A model generated the notes under the pieces. That model was given only the letters and a program-made list of their open reading frames with translations, ran no database searches and was not told the origin of the DNA. Positions 6,301 to 12,678 of a DNA stretch of 12,678 bases are shown here, piece after piece. This DNA is from Corynebacterium sp. Its GTDB lineage: Bacteria > Actinomycetota > Actinomycetes > Mycobacteriales > Mycobacteriaceae. A program made the position numbers and the translations under genes. The DNA is taken from contig NZ_JAPJNQ010000062.1 in the NCBI RefSeq assembly GCF_030826625.1, positions 1 to 12,678 on the forward strand. The letters are read 5' to 3'. Each line of letters opens with the position of its first letter. Positions within the stretch are counted from its first letter, which is position 1.

Positions 6301-7095
6301 CTAGCTTTCCGACGATTTTGGCCGCTTCTTCTCAGAGTTTTCAGCATCGCCATCACCGTCATCTTTTTTCGACGAATCCGGCTTGATGCCCCTAGCAACC
6401 TTCGATTTAGCTTTTCGCGCGGTTTCGCGCACAAACTGCGCAGATAGGCGCAGGCGCGGATCCACCGGCTGATTTTCGTCGTTATACGCGAAAATTGGCA
6501 TGGACTTGTTGTACTTCACTGCCCACATGCGTACAGCGAATGTCACGATCAGCCCTGCGGGAATCACCACTGCCGGTGGGGCACCTAATTGTTCCAAGAC
6601 CATATAAGTCACCGAGCCGATCAGTGCGCAGGCTGCATACAAATCGCCCATGAATACCAGCGGCACACGGTCGCTCAAGATATCGCGCAAAATTCCGCCG
6701 AAAACACCCGTACAAATCGCGGCCACGATAGCAATCAATGGCCCATGGCCTTCCGACAACGCCACTTGGGTACCCAACACCGTAAACGCTGCCAAGCCCA
6801 CCGCGTCGAGCGCCAAAAACAGTGAACGGAAATAGTGCATGAAAAACGACAACGACACCGTGACCGCCGCTGCGACCAGCACGATGATCAGGTATACCGG
6901 ATTATCCACCCACACCAGCGGGTAATGCCCAAGCAACACGTCGCGCACGGTTCCCCCACCGAAAGCCGTAATCGCGGCGAGCAAGGAAACCGCAAAAAAA
7001 TCGAGGCGCTGGCGGCCGGCGGATAACGCCGCTGTCATCGCTTCTGCAGAAATGCCGACGACATAAGTCGCGGTCAATAACGTCGTCACGCTCAT
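6301..7095 (-). CDS. Trimeric intracellular cation (TRIC) channel family protein (formerly UPF0126)
   Basis: This membrane protein is related to bacterial TRIC channels (YadS/YicG type), which form potassium-permeable homotrimers. The family's internal duplication is clear: AFGGGTVRDVLLGHYPLVWV (44-63) in the first half and VFGGILRDILSDRVPLVF (from 131) in the second half, with LDAVGLAAFTVLG (96-108) between them. About seven transmembrane helices fill residues 5-205. The C-terminus is a roughly 45-residue charged, Lys/Asp/Ser-rich tail (…KKDDGDGDAENSEKKRPKS…), longer than in many family members and probably cytoplasmic and disordered. The ATG at 7095 has AAGGA eight to nine bases upstream. 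It follows xthA by 73 bases on the same strand and precedes the 63-aa gene. Confidence 0.92.
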   Translation of the reverse strand: MSVTTLLTATYVVGISAEAMTAALSAGRQRLDFFAVSLLAAITAFGGGTVRDVLLGHYPLVWVDNPVYLIIVLVAAAVTVSLSFFMHYFRSLFLALDAVGLAAFTVLGTQVALSEGHGPLIAIVAAICTGVFGGILRDILSDRVPLVFMGDLYAACALIGSVTYMVLEQLGAPPAVVIPAGLIVTFAVRMWAVKYNKSMPIFAYNDENQPVDPRLRLSAQFVRETARKAKSKVARGIKPDSSKKDDGDGDAENSEKKRPKSSES

Positions 7096-7131
7096 GAATG
7101 CACGTCCTTAGGTCTTTAGTGCGAAATTCGG

Positions 7132-7152
7132 CGTTGGTGCCATCCACCAACG
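7132..7152. other. Perfect 8-bp inverted repeat between xthA and the TRIC gene
   Basis: CGTTGGTG (7132-7139) and CACCAACG (7145-7152) flank a five-base loop, 37-57 bases upstream of the TRIC gene start and just after the xthA stop. No T-run follows on either strand, so a pause, processing or protein-binding site is as likely as a terminator. Confidence 0.5.
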
Positions 7153-7168
7153 TTCACGACGGCCATCT

Positions 7169-8104
7169 CTAATGAAATTCCACCAGCAATGGCGAATGAT
7201 CCGACCAGCGCTGTTCGACGGCCGGAGCCTTTTCAACCCAAGTTTTTGCTGCCCGCTCCAGCATGGCGCGCGTCGCGGCCTGGTAATCGATGCGCCACCC
7301 GGCATCGTTGTTAAATGCCTGCCCACGGTACGTCCACCAGGTATACGGGCCATCTTGTTCCGGATCCGGATTCAGACGGCGTGCAATATCAAACCACTGT
7401 GGGTCCGTGGTTGGTTCACGTAGCGTATTCGCAGAATAGTCGACCACGCCTTGGTAATCACCGAGGAATTTCTTCTCCTGCACAGCCTCGTCTGGGAAAG
7501 CGCCGAAAACGGAATCGAAAAAGGCGCGTTCTTCCGGCAAGTGGCCGGAGACCTTTTCATTCGGCTTGTTGTTTTTCAGATCTTGACTGCGGTGGCAAAT
7601 ATTCCAGTCGCCACCGATCACCATGTTTTCGTGGGCAGCAGCGCGCTGCGCCAAGATGCCATCGAACTCATCCAAGAACACATACTTTTCATCTTGTTTG
7701 GCGGTTCCTTGCGCACCTGAAGGCAGATACAGCGAGGCCACGCGTACATCGCCGAAGCTAGAGTTCAGAGTGCCCTCGATCCAACGCCCCGCAGCATTAA
7801 ACGCACTTTCGCCCCCGAAGCCCACCTGGACGTCGACAAGCGGGCTGCGTGACAAGATCCCCACCCCGGCGCGGCCTTTCGCCTCAGAATCGGCAACAAC
7901 CAGATGCCAGCCGGATTCCAAAGCGGGCGCTAATGCCTTTTCGGTTTGTTCCGGAGTCGCACGGACTTCTTGCAGAAGAACAACATCGGCACTGGTGTTA
8001 TCCAACCAGTGATTCATGCCTAGGTTGTCGTCGTTGCGCTTCTTACAGGCGGCACGAATGCCGTTGACATTAACTGTGGCTACCGTTAGCTGAGGTTCAG
8101 ACAT
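7169..8104 (-). CDS. xthA: Exodeoxyribonuclease III (AP endonuclease family)
   Basis: This DNA-repair enzyme of the EEP (exonuclease/endonuclease/phosphatase) fold cuts DNA 5' of abasic sites and removes 3' blocking groups. With the ATG at 8104 it has 311 residues. The catalytic set is complete: N12 (ATVNVNG), E46 (LLQEVR, Mg2+ ligand), Y126 (SLYLPSG), D166 and N168 (GGDWNI), D273 (WRIDY) and D302-H303 (RWSDHSP). This is the pattern of E. coli XthA. A GTG three codons upstream (8113) is an alternative start. I choose the ATG because a TATACA -10-like box (8114-8119) lies nine bases before it, with no Shine-Dalgarno, as expected for a leaderless mRNA starting at or near the ATG. The gene lies 83 bases after the MFS gene on the same strand. 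Confidence 0.94.
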   Translation of the reverse strand: MSEPQLTVATVNVNGIRAACKKRNDDNLGMNHWLDNTSADVVLLQEVRATPEQTEKALAPALESGWHLVVADSEAKGRAGVGILSRSPLVDVQVGFGGESAFNAAGRWIEGTLNSSFGDVRVASLYLPSGAQGTAKQDEKYVFLDEFDGILAQRAAAHENMVIGGDWNICHRSQDLKNNKPNEKVSGHLPEERAFFDSVFGAFPDEAVQEKKFLGDYQGVVDYSANTLREPTTDPQWFDIARRLNPDPEQDGPYTWWTYRGQAFNNDAGWRIDYQAATRAMLERAAKTWVEKAPAVEQRWSDHSPLLVEFH

Positions 8105-8113
8105 GGCACCCAC

Positions 8114-8119
8114 TGTATA
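8114..8119 (-). promoter_or_regulatory. Putative -10 box of xthA (leaderless mRNA)
   Basis: TATACA on the minus strand is placed so that the transcription start would fall at about the ATG at 8104. No good -35 hexamer is visible at 17 bases. Inferred from spacing alone. Confidence 0.4.
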
Positions 8120-8187
8120 GGGTGCGCGTCACACCACAGAAACTAGCCGGTCGGGCGTGAACCTACGGCCAGGTAGCCGAGGTGATT

Positions 8188-9501
8188 TTAACCGGTCTTG
8201 GTGAATGATTTGTGGCGAAGCCAGATAGTCGGGAACCAAATGACGATAGCGGCAACGGCCAGTGCTGCACCGGCGAGCGAAGGTGCATTGTAGGCATAGC
8301 CCGCAGAAATCACGGCACCTCCCAATGCCGCACCGGCAGCATTCGCCATGTTCAGTGCAGAGTGGTTGAGCGCGGCGGCCAGAGTTTGGGCATCGCCGGC
8401 GGTATCCATCAAACGAATCTGCAACGACGGCACCAGCGTGGAACCGAAGAAACCAACCAAGCCGAAGTTAATGGTTCCCAGCCATGGGTTAGACGAGGTG
8501 AAGTAGAAAGCAACAAGCACCAGGCAGATCATCGCCAGCGCGAACAAGATGCCCTTTTCCAGGTTCCAGTCGGCGACGCGACCACCGAACCAAGTACCAA
8601 CGACCATGCCGATGCCGTAAGCCATGAGCACAATCCACATCAGTGACGGATCTAGCCCGGCGTTTTCGGTCATCGTCCAGGAAATGTAGGTATAAACCGC
8701 GAACATGCCGCCAAAGCCGACCGTGCCCATCGCCAGGGTAAGCCACACTTGGCTGCGTTTCAGGGCACCCAGTTCAGTGCGCACCGACGTTGCTCCCATG
8801 CGCACCATGTGTGGCATCAGATACCACAGCGAAATCAAGGTGACCACGCCGACGACGGTGACAAAGACATATGAAGCGTGCCAGCCGAACGCCTGCCCCA
8901 ACGCTTGTGCCGCAGGAACACCACCGACGGTAGCGAACGACAGACCCATGGATACGAACGAAATCGCGCGCCCGCGCTCGCCTTCTGGCGCCATTGAAGC
9001 AGCTGACAAACCAGCAACCGAGAAGTACGCGCCATGCGGCAGACCGGCTAGGAAACGCGCAGCGAGCAAGAATTCGTAGGTCGGCGCGATGACCGATAAG
9101 AAGTTGCCGGCGATGAAGGCTCCGACTAGCAACAACAAAAGACGTCGTCTCGGGATTTTTCCGGTGACCGCGGTGATGGCCGGCGCACCAATGACCACGC
9201 CGAGCGCATACAGAGAAATAATGCGCCCCGCGGTGTCTTCAGTGATGCCGTAATCCTCGGCAATCAGCGAAAGCAGACCCATGGACACGAATTCGGTAAC
9301 ACCAATGCCGAATCCACCCAAGCCCAACGCGACCATGACGATGTATCGCCGCTTTTCGGTGATCTCCGTCTGGCGTGGCAGGGTACGACGACGAGGGTTC
9401 GAAGCAATCTTGCGCAAATGACTCAGGTGTGGCACGCAAGCGACCCTACGCCGAAAATCCGCAGGTGCATAGTTGTGCACCACTTCTGTGGCGCGCGACA
9501 C
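8188..9501 (-). CDS. MFS transporter, DHA1 (AraJ-like drug/sugar efflux) family
   Basis: This is a twelve-helix major facilitator that exports small molecules by proton antiport; the substrate cannot be told. Membrane segments begin at VMVALGLGGFGIGVTEFVSMG (from 55). The TEF…GLL…IAEDYGI pattern, the following AGRIISLYALGVVIGAP and the loop GKIPRRRLLLL are typical of AraJ/chloramphenicol-exporter-like DHA1 proteins. LAGLPHGAYFSV and the later WIVLMAYGIGMVVGTWFGGRVADW also fit. The first 52 residues from the GTG at 9501 are polar and Arg-rich, unusually long for the family. The true start may therefore be downstream (a TTG at L29 or the ATG at M56), though none has a clear ribosome site. It is divergent from icd; a TATAAA at 9521-9526 on the minus strand may be its -10 box. 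Confidence 0.9.
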   Translation of the reverse strand: MSRATEVVHNYAPADFRRRVACVPHLSHLRKIASNPRRRTLPRQTEITEKRRYIVMVALGLGGFGIGVTEFVSMGLLSLIAEDYGITEDTAGRIISLYALGVVIGAPAITAVTGKIPRRRLLLLLVGAFIAGNFLSVIAPTYEFLLAARFLAGLPHGAYFSVAGLSAASMAPEGERGRAISFVSMGLSFATVGGVPAAQALGQAFGWHASYVFVTVVGVVTLISLWYLMPHMVRMGATSVRTELGALKRSQVWLTLAMGTVGFGGMFAVYTYISWTMTENAGLDPSLMWIVLMAYGIGMVVGTWFGGRVADWNLEKGILFALAMICLVLVAFYFTSSNPWLGTINFGLVGFFGSTLVPSLQIRLMDTAGDAQTLAAALNHSALNMANAAGAALGGAVISAGYAYNAPSLAGAALAVAAIVIWFPTIWLRHKSFTKTG

Positions 9502-9520
9502 GGAACGGCAGACAACGCGG

Positions 9521-9528
9521 TTTATAGG
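9521..9528. promoter_or_regulatory. Possible overlapping divergent -10 boxes of icd and the MFS gene
   Basis: TTTATAGG reads as a -10-like element on the plus strand toward icd, and as TATAAA on the minus strand toward the MFS gene, in a 77-base intergenic region. Overlap would make the two promoters compete for RNA polymerase. The -35 boxes are not convincing, and a second candidate (TTTAGT, 9548-9553) exists for icd. Confidence 0.35.
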
Positions 9529-9578
9529 TAACCTGGTAGCGCGACAGTTTAGTAACGAAACATTCCAAGGAGTCTCAG

Positions 9579-11795
9579 ATGGCGAAAATTATTTGGACCC
9601 GTACCGACGAAGCCCCATTACTGGCAACCTATTCCTTCAAGCCAGTCGTGGAGGCTTTTGCTTCCACCGCAAACATTGATGTCGAAACCGCCGATATTTC
9701 ACTGGCCGGCCGCATCATCGCGCAGTTCCCAGAACGCCTAAACGAAGACCAGAAGATGGACGACGCCCTGGCACAGCTCGGTGAGCTGGCACAGAAGCCA
9801 GAGGCCAACATCATCAAGCTTCCAAATATTTCGGCTTCCCTGGTGCAGCTCAAAAATGCCATCAAGGAGCTCCAGGAAGACGGCTACGATCTGCCGGATT
9901 ACCCAGACAAGCCTGCCAACGCCGACGAAGAAGACATTCGTGAGCGCTACGACGCCGTCAAGGGTTCAGCTGTAAACCCAGTGCTGCGTGAAGGCAACTC
10001 GGATCGTCGTGCACCACAGGCCGTGAAGAACTTCACCAAGAAGCACCCACACTCCATGCAGGACTGGCCAGCCGATTCCAAGTCTGCCGTGGCCACCATG
10101 GGCGACAACGACTTCGCCCACAACGAGAAATCCGTGATCATCGACGGTGCCGACGAGCTCAAGTTTGTGCTGAAGGGCGCTGACGGCTCGGAAAACGTCC
10201 TCAAGGAAGGTCTCAAGGTTGAAGACCGCGAGGTCGTCGACGCTACCTTCATGTCCGCCAAGGCTCTCGATGACTTCCTACGCGAGCAGGTCGCATTTGC
10301 CAAGGACAACAACTTGCTGTTCTCGGCGCACCTGAAGGCGACGATGATGAAGGTTTCCGACCCGATCCTGTTCGGCCACGTCGTGCGCGCATACTTCCAC
10401 GAGGTATTCGACAAGTACGGTGACGAGCTGATCGAAGCCGGCCTCAACGGCGAAAACGGACTGGGCCACATCCTGGATAACTTGGACAAGCTGGACAAAG
10501 GCGACGAGATCAAGCAGGCCTTCGAGCAGGCTCAAGAAAACGGCGGTCCGCTGGCTTACGTCAACTCTCACAAGGGCATTACCGCTCTGCACGTTCCATC
10601 GGATGTCATCGTCGACGCCTCCATGCCAGCGATGATGAAGACCGGCGGTCAGATGTGGAACAAGGACGATGAGACCCAGGATGCCCTGGCCATCATCCCA
10701 GATTCCTCGTACGCCGGTGTCTACCAGGCCGTTATCGAAGATTCGCAGAAAAACGGCCAGTACGACCCAACCACCCTGGGTACCGTGCCGAACGTCGGCT
10801 TGATGGCGAAGAAGGCCGAAGAATACGGCTCCCACGACAAGACCTTCAAGATCCCATCGGCAGGTACCGTCGAGGTCCGCAACAGCGCCGGTGAGGTTCT
10901 AATCTCCCACGACGTCGAAGAAAACGACATCTGGCGTGCCACCCAAACGAAGGATGAGCCAATCCAGGACTGGGTCAAGTTGGCTGTCTCCCGCGCACGC
11001 ACCTCCGGCATGCCAGCCATCTTCTGGTTGGACGAAAACCGTGGCCATGACGTCACCCTGATCAAGCTGGTGAACAAGTACCTCAAAGATCACGACACCG
11101 AGGGCTTGGACATCACCATCATGGATCCAGTTTCGGCCACCAAGAAGTCCGTCGAGCGCATGCGTAACGGTGAAGACACCATCTCAGTGACCGGTAACGT
11201 GTTGCGTGACTACAACACCGACCTGTTCCCGATCCTGGAGCTGGGCACTTCCGCGAAGATGCTGTCTGTCGTGCCGCTGATGGCTGGCGGTGGTCTGTTC
11301 GAGACTGGTGCTGGCGGATCCGCTCCGAAGCACGTACAGCAGGTCCTGGAAGAAAACCACCTGCGCTGGGATTCGTTGGGTGAGTTCTTGGCCCTGGCGG
11401 AATCTTTCCGTCACGAAGCTGCGAAGAACGATAATGCGAAGGCCAATGTCTTGGCTTCTACCCTGGACAAGGCAACTGAGAAGCTTCTCGACGAAGGCAA
11501 GTCCCCTTCGCGTAAGGTCGGCGAGATTGACAACCGTGGTTCCCACTTCTACCTTGCGATGTACTGGGCGCAGGAGCTGGCGGCGCAGTCGGAGGAATCC
11601 GAGCTGGCCGAGCACTTCGCACCAATCGCGGAGAAGTTCTCTGCAGCGGCCGACAAGATCGACGCTGAGCTGCTCGACGTACAGGGCGAAGGCGCTGACT
11701 TGGGCGGCTACTACCAGCCAGCTGAGGACAAGGCTTCCGAGGTCATGCGACCATCTGCTACCTACAACCAGTTGATGGAAGAGCTGAAGAAGTAA
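9579..11795 (+). CDS. icd: Isocitrate dehydrogenase [NADP], monomeric type
   Basis: This citric acid cycle enzyme oxidatively decarboxylates isocitrate to 2-oxoglutarate with NADP+ and is an important NADPH source. It is the monomeric class (about 80 kDa, family IDH-II), not the common homodimer. The 738 residues match the length of the C. glutamicum enzyme. Substrate residues are visible as S130, N133, R137 and R143 (GSAVNPVLREGNSDRRAP) and K253 (HLKATMMKVSDP). The metal aspartates are D346 (VDASMPAM), D544 and D548 (NVLRDYNTDLFPILELGTS). The coenzyme region follows (GSAPKHVQQV and LRWDSLGEFLAL). The ATG at 9579 has a clear AAGGAG (9567-9572) six bases upstream. It is monocistronic: the divergent MFS gene lies upstream and two hairpins downstream. 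Its codon use shows the strong C-ending bias of a highly expressed gene. Confidence 0.98.
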   Translation: MAKIIWTRTDEAPLLATYSFKPVVEAFASTANIDVETADISLAGRIIAQFPERLNEDQKMDDALAQLGELAQKPEANIIKLPNISASLVQLKNAIKELQEDGYDLPDYPDKPANADEEDIRERYDAVKGSAVNPVLREGNSDRRAPQAVKNFTKKHPHSMQDWPADSKSAVATMGDNDFAHNEKSVIIDGADELKFVLKGADGSENVLKEGLKVEDREVVDATFMSAKALDDFLREQVAFAKDNNLLFSAHLKATMMKVSDPILFGHVVRAYFHEVFDKYGDELIEAGLNGENGLGHILDNLDKLDKGDEIKQAFEQAQENGGPLAYVNSHKGITALHVPSDVIVDASMPAMMKTGGQMWNKDDETQDALAIIPDSSYAGVYQAVIEDSQKNGQYDPTTLGTVPNVGLMAKKAEEYGSHDKTFKIPSAGTVEVRNSAGEVLISHDVEENDIWRATQTKDEPIQDWVKLAVSRARTSGMPAIFWLDENRGHDVTLIKLVNKYLKDHDTEGLDITIMDPVSATKKSVERMRNGEDTISVTGNVLRDYNTDLFPILELGTSAKMLSVVPLMAGGGLFETGAGGSAPKHVQQVLEENHLRWDSLGEFLALAESFRHEAAKNDNAKANVLASTLDKATEKLLDEGKSPSRKVGEIDNRGSHFYLAMYWAQELAAQSEESELAEHFAPIAEKFSAAADKIDAELLDVQGEGADLGGYYQPAEDKASEVMRPSATYNQLMEELKK

Positions 11796-11805
11796 TTGTT
11801 TTCAC

Positions 11806-11833
11806 GAGTACCTGAGCGCTTGCTCAGGTACTC
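11806..11833 (+). other. Perfect 12-bp hairpin just after icd
   Basis: GAGTACCTGAGC (11806-11817) pairs exactly with 11822-11833 around a GCTT tetraloop, ten bases after the icd stop. No T-run follows, so it probably protects the 3' end of the mRNA or works with the terminator that follows. Confidence 0.8.
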
Positions 11834-11844
11834 CATACACGCTG

Positions 11845-11884
11845 AAGCACCCGGGGCAGAGTTTCTTGCTCCGGGTGCTTTTCG
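11845..11884 (+). terminator. Intrinsic terminator of icd
   Basis: A 15-bp stem (11845-11859 with 11866-11880, two G-U wobbles, six-base loop), GC-rich at its centre (AAGCACCCGG/CCGGGTGCTT), ends in TTTT (11879-11882). It is the main termination signal of icd. Confidence 0.88.
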
Positions 11885-11889
11885 CTGCC

Positions 11890-11919
11890 TTGGGTGGTGT
11901 GGGTGGTGCTTGGGTGGTG
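11890..11919. repeat. Three tandem copies of a TGGGTGGTG unit
   Basis: TTGGGTGGTG (11890-11899), TGGGTGGTG (11900-11908) and CTTGGGTGGTG (11909-11919) lie head to tail directly after the icd terminator. Strong G/C strand asymmetry. Confidence 0.75.
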
Positions 11920-11948
11920 CCGGTTCCCTGGGGGTTTTGCTGTAATCG

Positions 11949-12013
11949 GGCGCTCTTTTGCAAATAGTGGGGCAAAACGCCCACTTTTCGGTGCCTATTT
12001 GCAAAACGGCGCC
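11949..12013. repeat. Interrupted palindromic intergenic element
   Basis: Two 19-bp arms (11949-11967 and 11995-12013) are inverted with 17 of 19 positions matching; the shared core is TTTTGCAAATAG. The 27-bp centre holds a second small dyad, GTGGG…CCCAC. The size and nested dyads are those of a REP/BIME-like or miniature palindromic element. It could also form a bidirectional terminator structure between icd and the convergent permease. Whether it is repeated elsewhere in the genome cannot be seen here. Confidence 0.6.
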
Positions 12014-12050
12014 ACTAGCTTCGGCCTACAAAAGTTTTCACCTGGGCTTT

Positions 12051-12105
12051 CGCTGAACCCGCCCCGCCGCTGAACCGACGCCCTGCCGCTGAACCCGCGC
12101 CCCGG
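12051..12105. repeat. Degenerate 17-19-bp triple tandem repeat
   Basis: Three head-to-tail units beginning CGCTGAACC start at 12051 (17 bp), 12068 (19 bp) and 12087 (19 bp), differing by a few bases and a 2-bp indel. They lie immediately beyond the stop codon of the minus-strand permease. Confidence 0.75.
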
Positions 12106-12106
12106 C

Positions 12107-12678
12107 TTAACCAGCCAGGTTACGCAGCACATCCCAGAAAGTACCGGCCATGACGACCACACCGATGATCAGCACAAACCAGTTGCTGGCCACCGGACGG
12201 AAGCGCTTGAGCGCATCGATCCGGTAGATCGCCCAAACAGGCAGCAGATAAGTCATGAAGCCCATGAAGATGCCGCCAATCAGGGTGATCAAGTCAAGGA
12301 TGGACGGGTTGATGATCGCCACTGCGGTGACCACAACGAAAACGAACAGATAGATAGCGGTGGCGACACTGCGCGGGTTGGCTTTTTGCATCCGGATCGG
12401 AGCAACCAGGTTGCCGAAATAGCGGGTGCCTTCCACCGTGGCAAGCAGGTGGCCGAAGTACGAGGAGACAATCGCGCAGATCACGACGATGGGTGCGATA
12501 TAAGCCAAGAACTGCGTGCCGGTTTCGTTTGCCAGATACGACAACACTGGGATGTTTTGCTGGTACGCCTCTTCCATGCCGTCAGCACCCAGAGCGAGCG
12601 CAGAAGACCACACGAAGAACATGGGGGTTAAACGACAAAAAGTGTGTTTTTTACGGCGTGTCGCCAATTCCCTAGATT
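12107..12678 (-). pseudogene. SdaC-like serine/threonine permease (HAAAP family), C-terminal part, frameshifted
   Basis: The readable frame gives the C-terminal half of a hydroxy/aromatic amino acid permease like E. coli SdaC, which imports serine with protons. PMFFVWSSALALGADGMEEAYQQNIPVLSYLAN aligns with that region of SdaC, followed by about five membrane helices to VLRNLAG. Before PMFFVW, this frame reads a polar stretch (TRRKKHTFCRL) where the family has a membrane helix. The neighbouring frame from 12678 reads NLGNWRHAVKNTLFVV and then stops. Adding one T to the minus-strand TTT at 12630-12632 would give FVVLTPMFFVW, matching MMVLTVMFFVF of SdaC. The gene is therefore interrupted by a single-base deletion, or the sequence has an error there. 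The 5' part lies outside the window. A TTG at 12667 is open but is not a believable start. Confidence 0.75.

Larger units (their letters stand above)
11885..12106. other. Gene-free stretch with repeats between icd and the permease
   Basis: About 220 bases without a credible gene on either strand. The stretch contains a G-rich triplet repeat (11890-11919), a long interrupted palindrome (11949-12013) and a C-rich triple repeat (12051-12105), each listed separately. No conventional terminator with T-run is visible for the minus-strand permease, unless the palindrome serves. Confidence 0.6.

Noticed and set aside
9579..11795. Monomeric isocitrate dehydrogenase as a novelty
   Set aside because: This enzyme class is well known and normal in corynebacteria, and all key residues are present.
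12107..12667. Complete 186-aa membrane protein starting at TTG 12667
   Set aside because: The first 16 residues are polar where the family has a membrane helix, the frame stays open to the window edge, and the neighbouring frame carries the expected upstream sequence. It is a frameshifted fragment, not a full gene.

Overview
This window is chromosomal DNA of a high-GC actinobacterium, almost certainly a Corynebacterium. The clearest evidence is a 738-residue monomeric NADP-dependent isocitrate dehydrogenase (icd) very close to the C. glutamicum enzyme as I remember it. A mycolic-acid-era housekeeping neighbourhood (trpS, a YihY-type membrane protein, a D,D-carboxypeptidase, a TRIC/UPF0126 channel) and frequent GTG starts agree with this. 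Species cannot be fixed from the sequence alone.

Layout, left to right. (1) Positions 1-561 (+) hold the 3' end of an unrecognised gene. It converges on, and shares its CTAG stop tetranucleotide with, an adenosine-deaminase-like gene (558-1616, -) whose catalytic metal ligands are mostly missing. A textbook intrinsic terminator for the left gene lies inside the coding sequence of the deaminase-like gene. (2) Divergently from it runs a secreted, membrane-anchored D-alanyl-D-alanine carboxypeptidase (1717-3102, +). (3) Positions 3103-3540 form an AT-rich island with a 19-codon ORF that has a perfect Shine-Dalgarno, and an orphan, very acidic 80-aa protein on the other strand. (4) A minus-strand block holds yihY (3584-4672) and trpS (4774-5826). 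A further minus-strand series holds a DHA1-type MFS exporter (8188-9501), exonuclease III (7169-8104), a TRIC-family channel (6301-7095) and a 63-aa membrane protein (6051-6242), ending in a strong terminator at 5985-6018. (5) icd (9579-11795, +) is divergent from the MFS gene and is followed by two hairpins, the second a strong terminator. (6) A 310-bp gene-free stretch (11796-12106) carries small tandem repeats and a 65-bp interrupted palindrome. (7) The right edge holds the C-terminal half of an SdaC-like serine/threonine permease on the minus strand, apparently broken by a one-base frameshift at about 12630.

The genes are mainly housekeeping: carbon metabolism (icd), translation (trpS), DNA repair (xthA), cell-wall trimming (carboxypeptidase) and transport. 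I see no convincing new multi-gene system, no mobile element with a transposase, no CRISPR array and no RNA gene. The observations most worth following are the catalytically dead deaminase paralogue, the frameshifted permease, the tandem palindromic repeats upstream of trpS, the start-codon hairpin of the 63-aa gene, the AT-rich orphan island and the palindromic intergenic element after icd.
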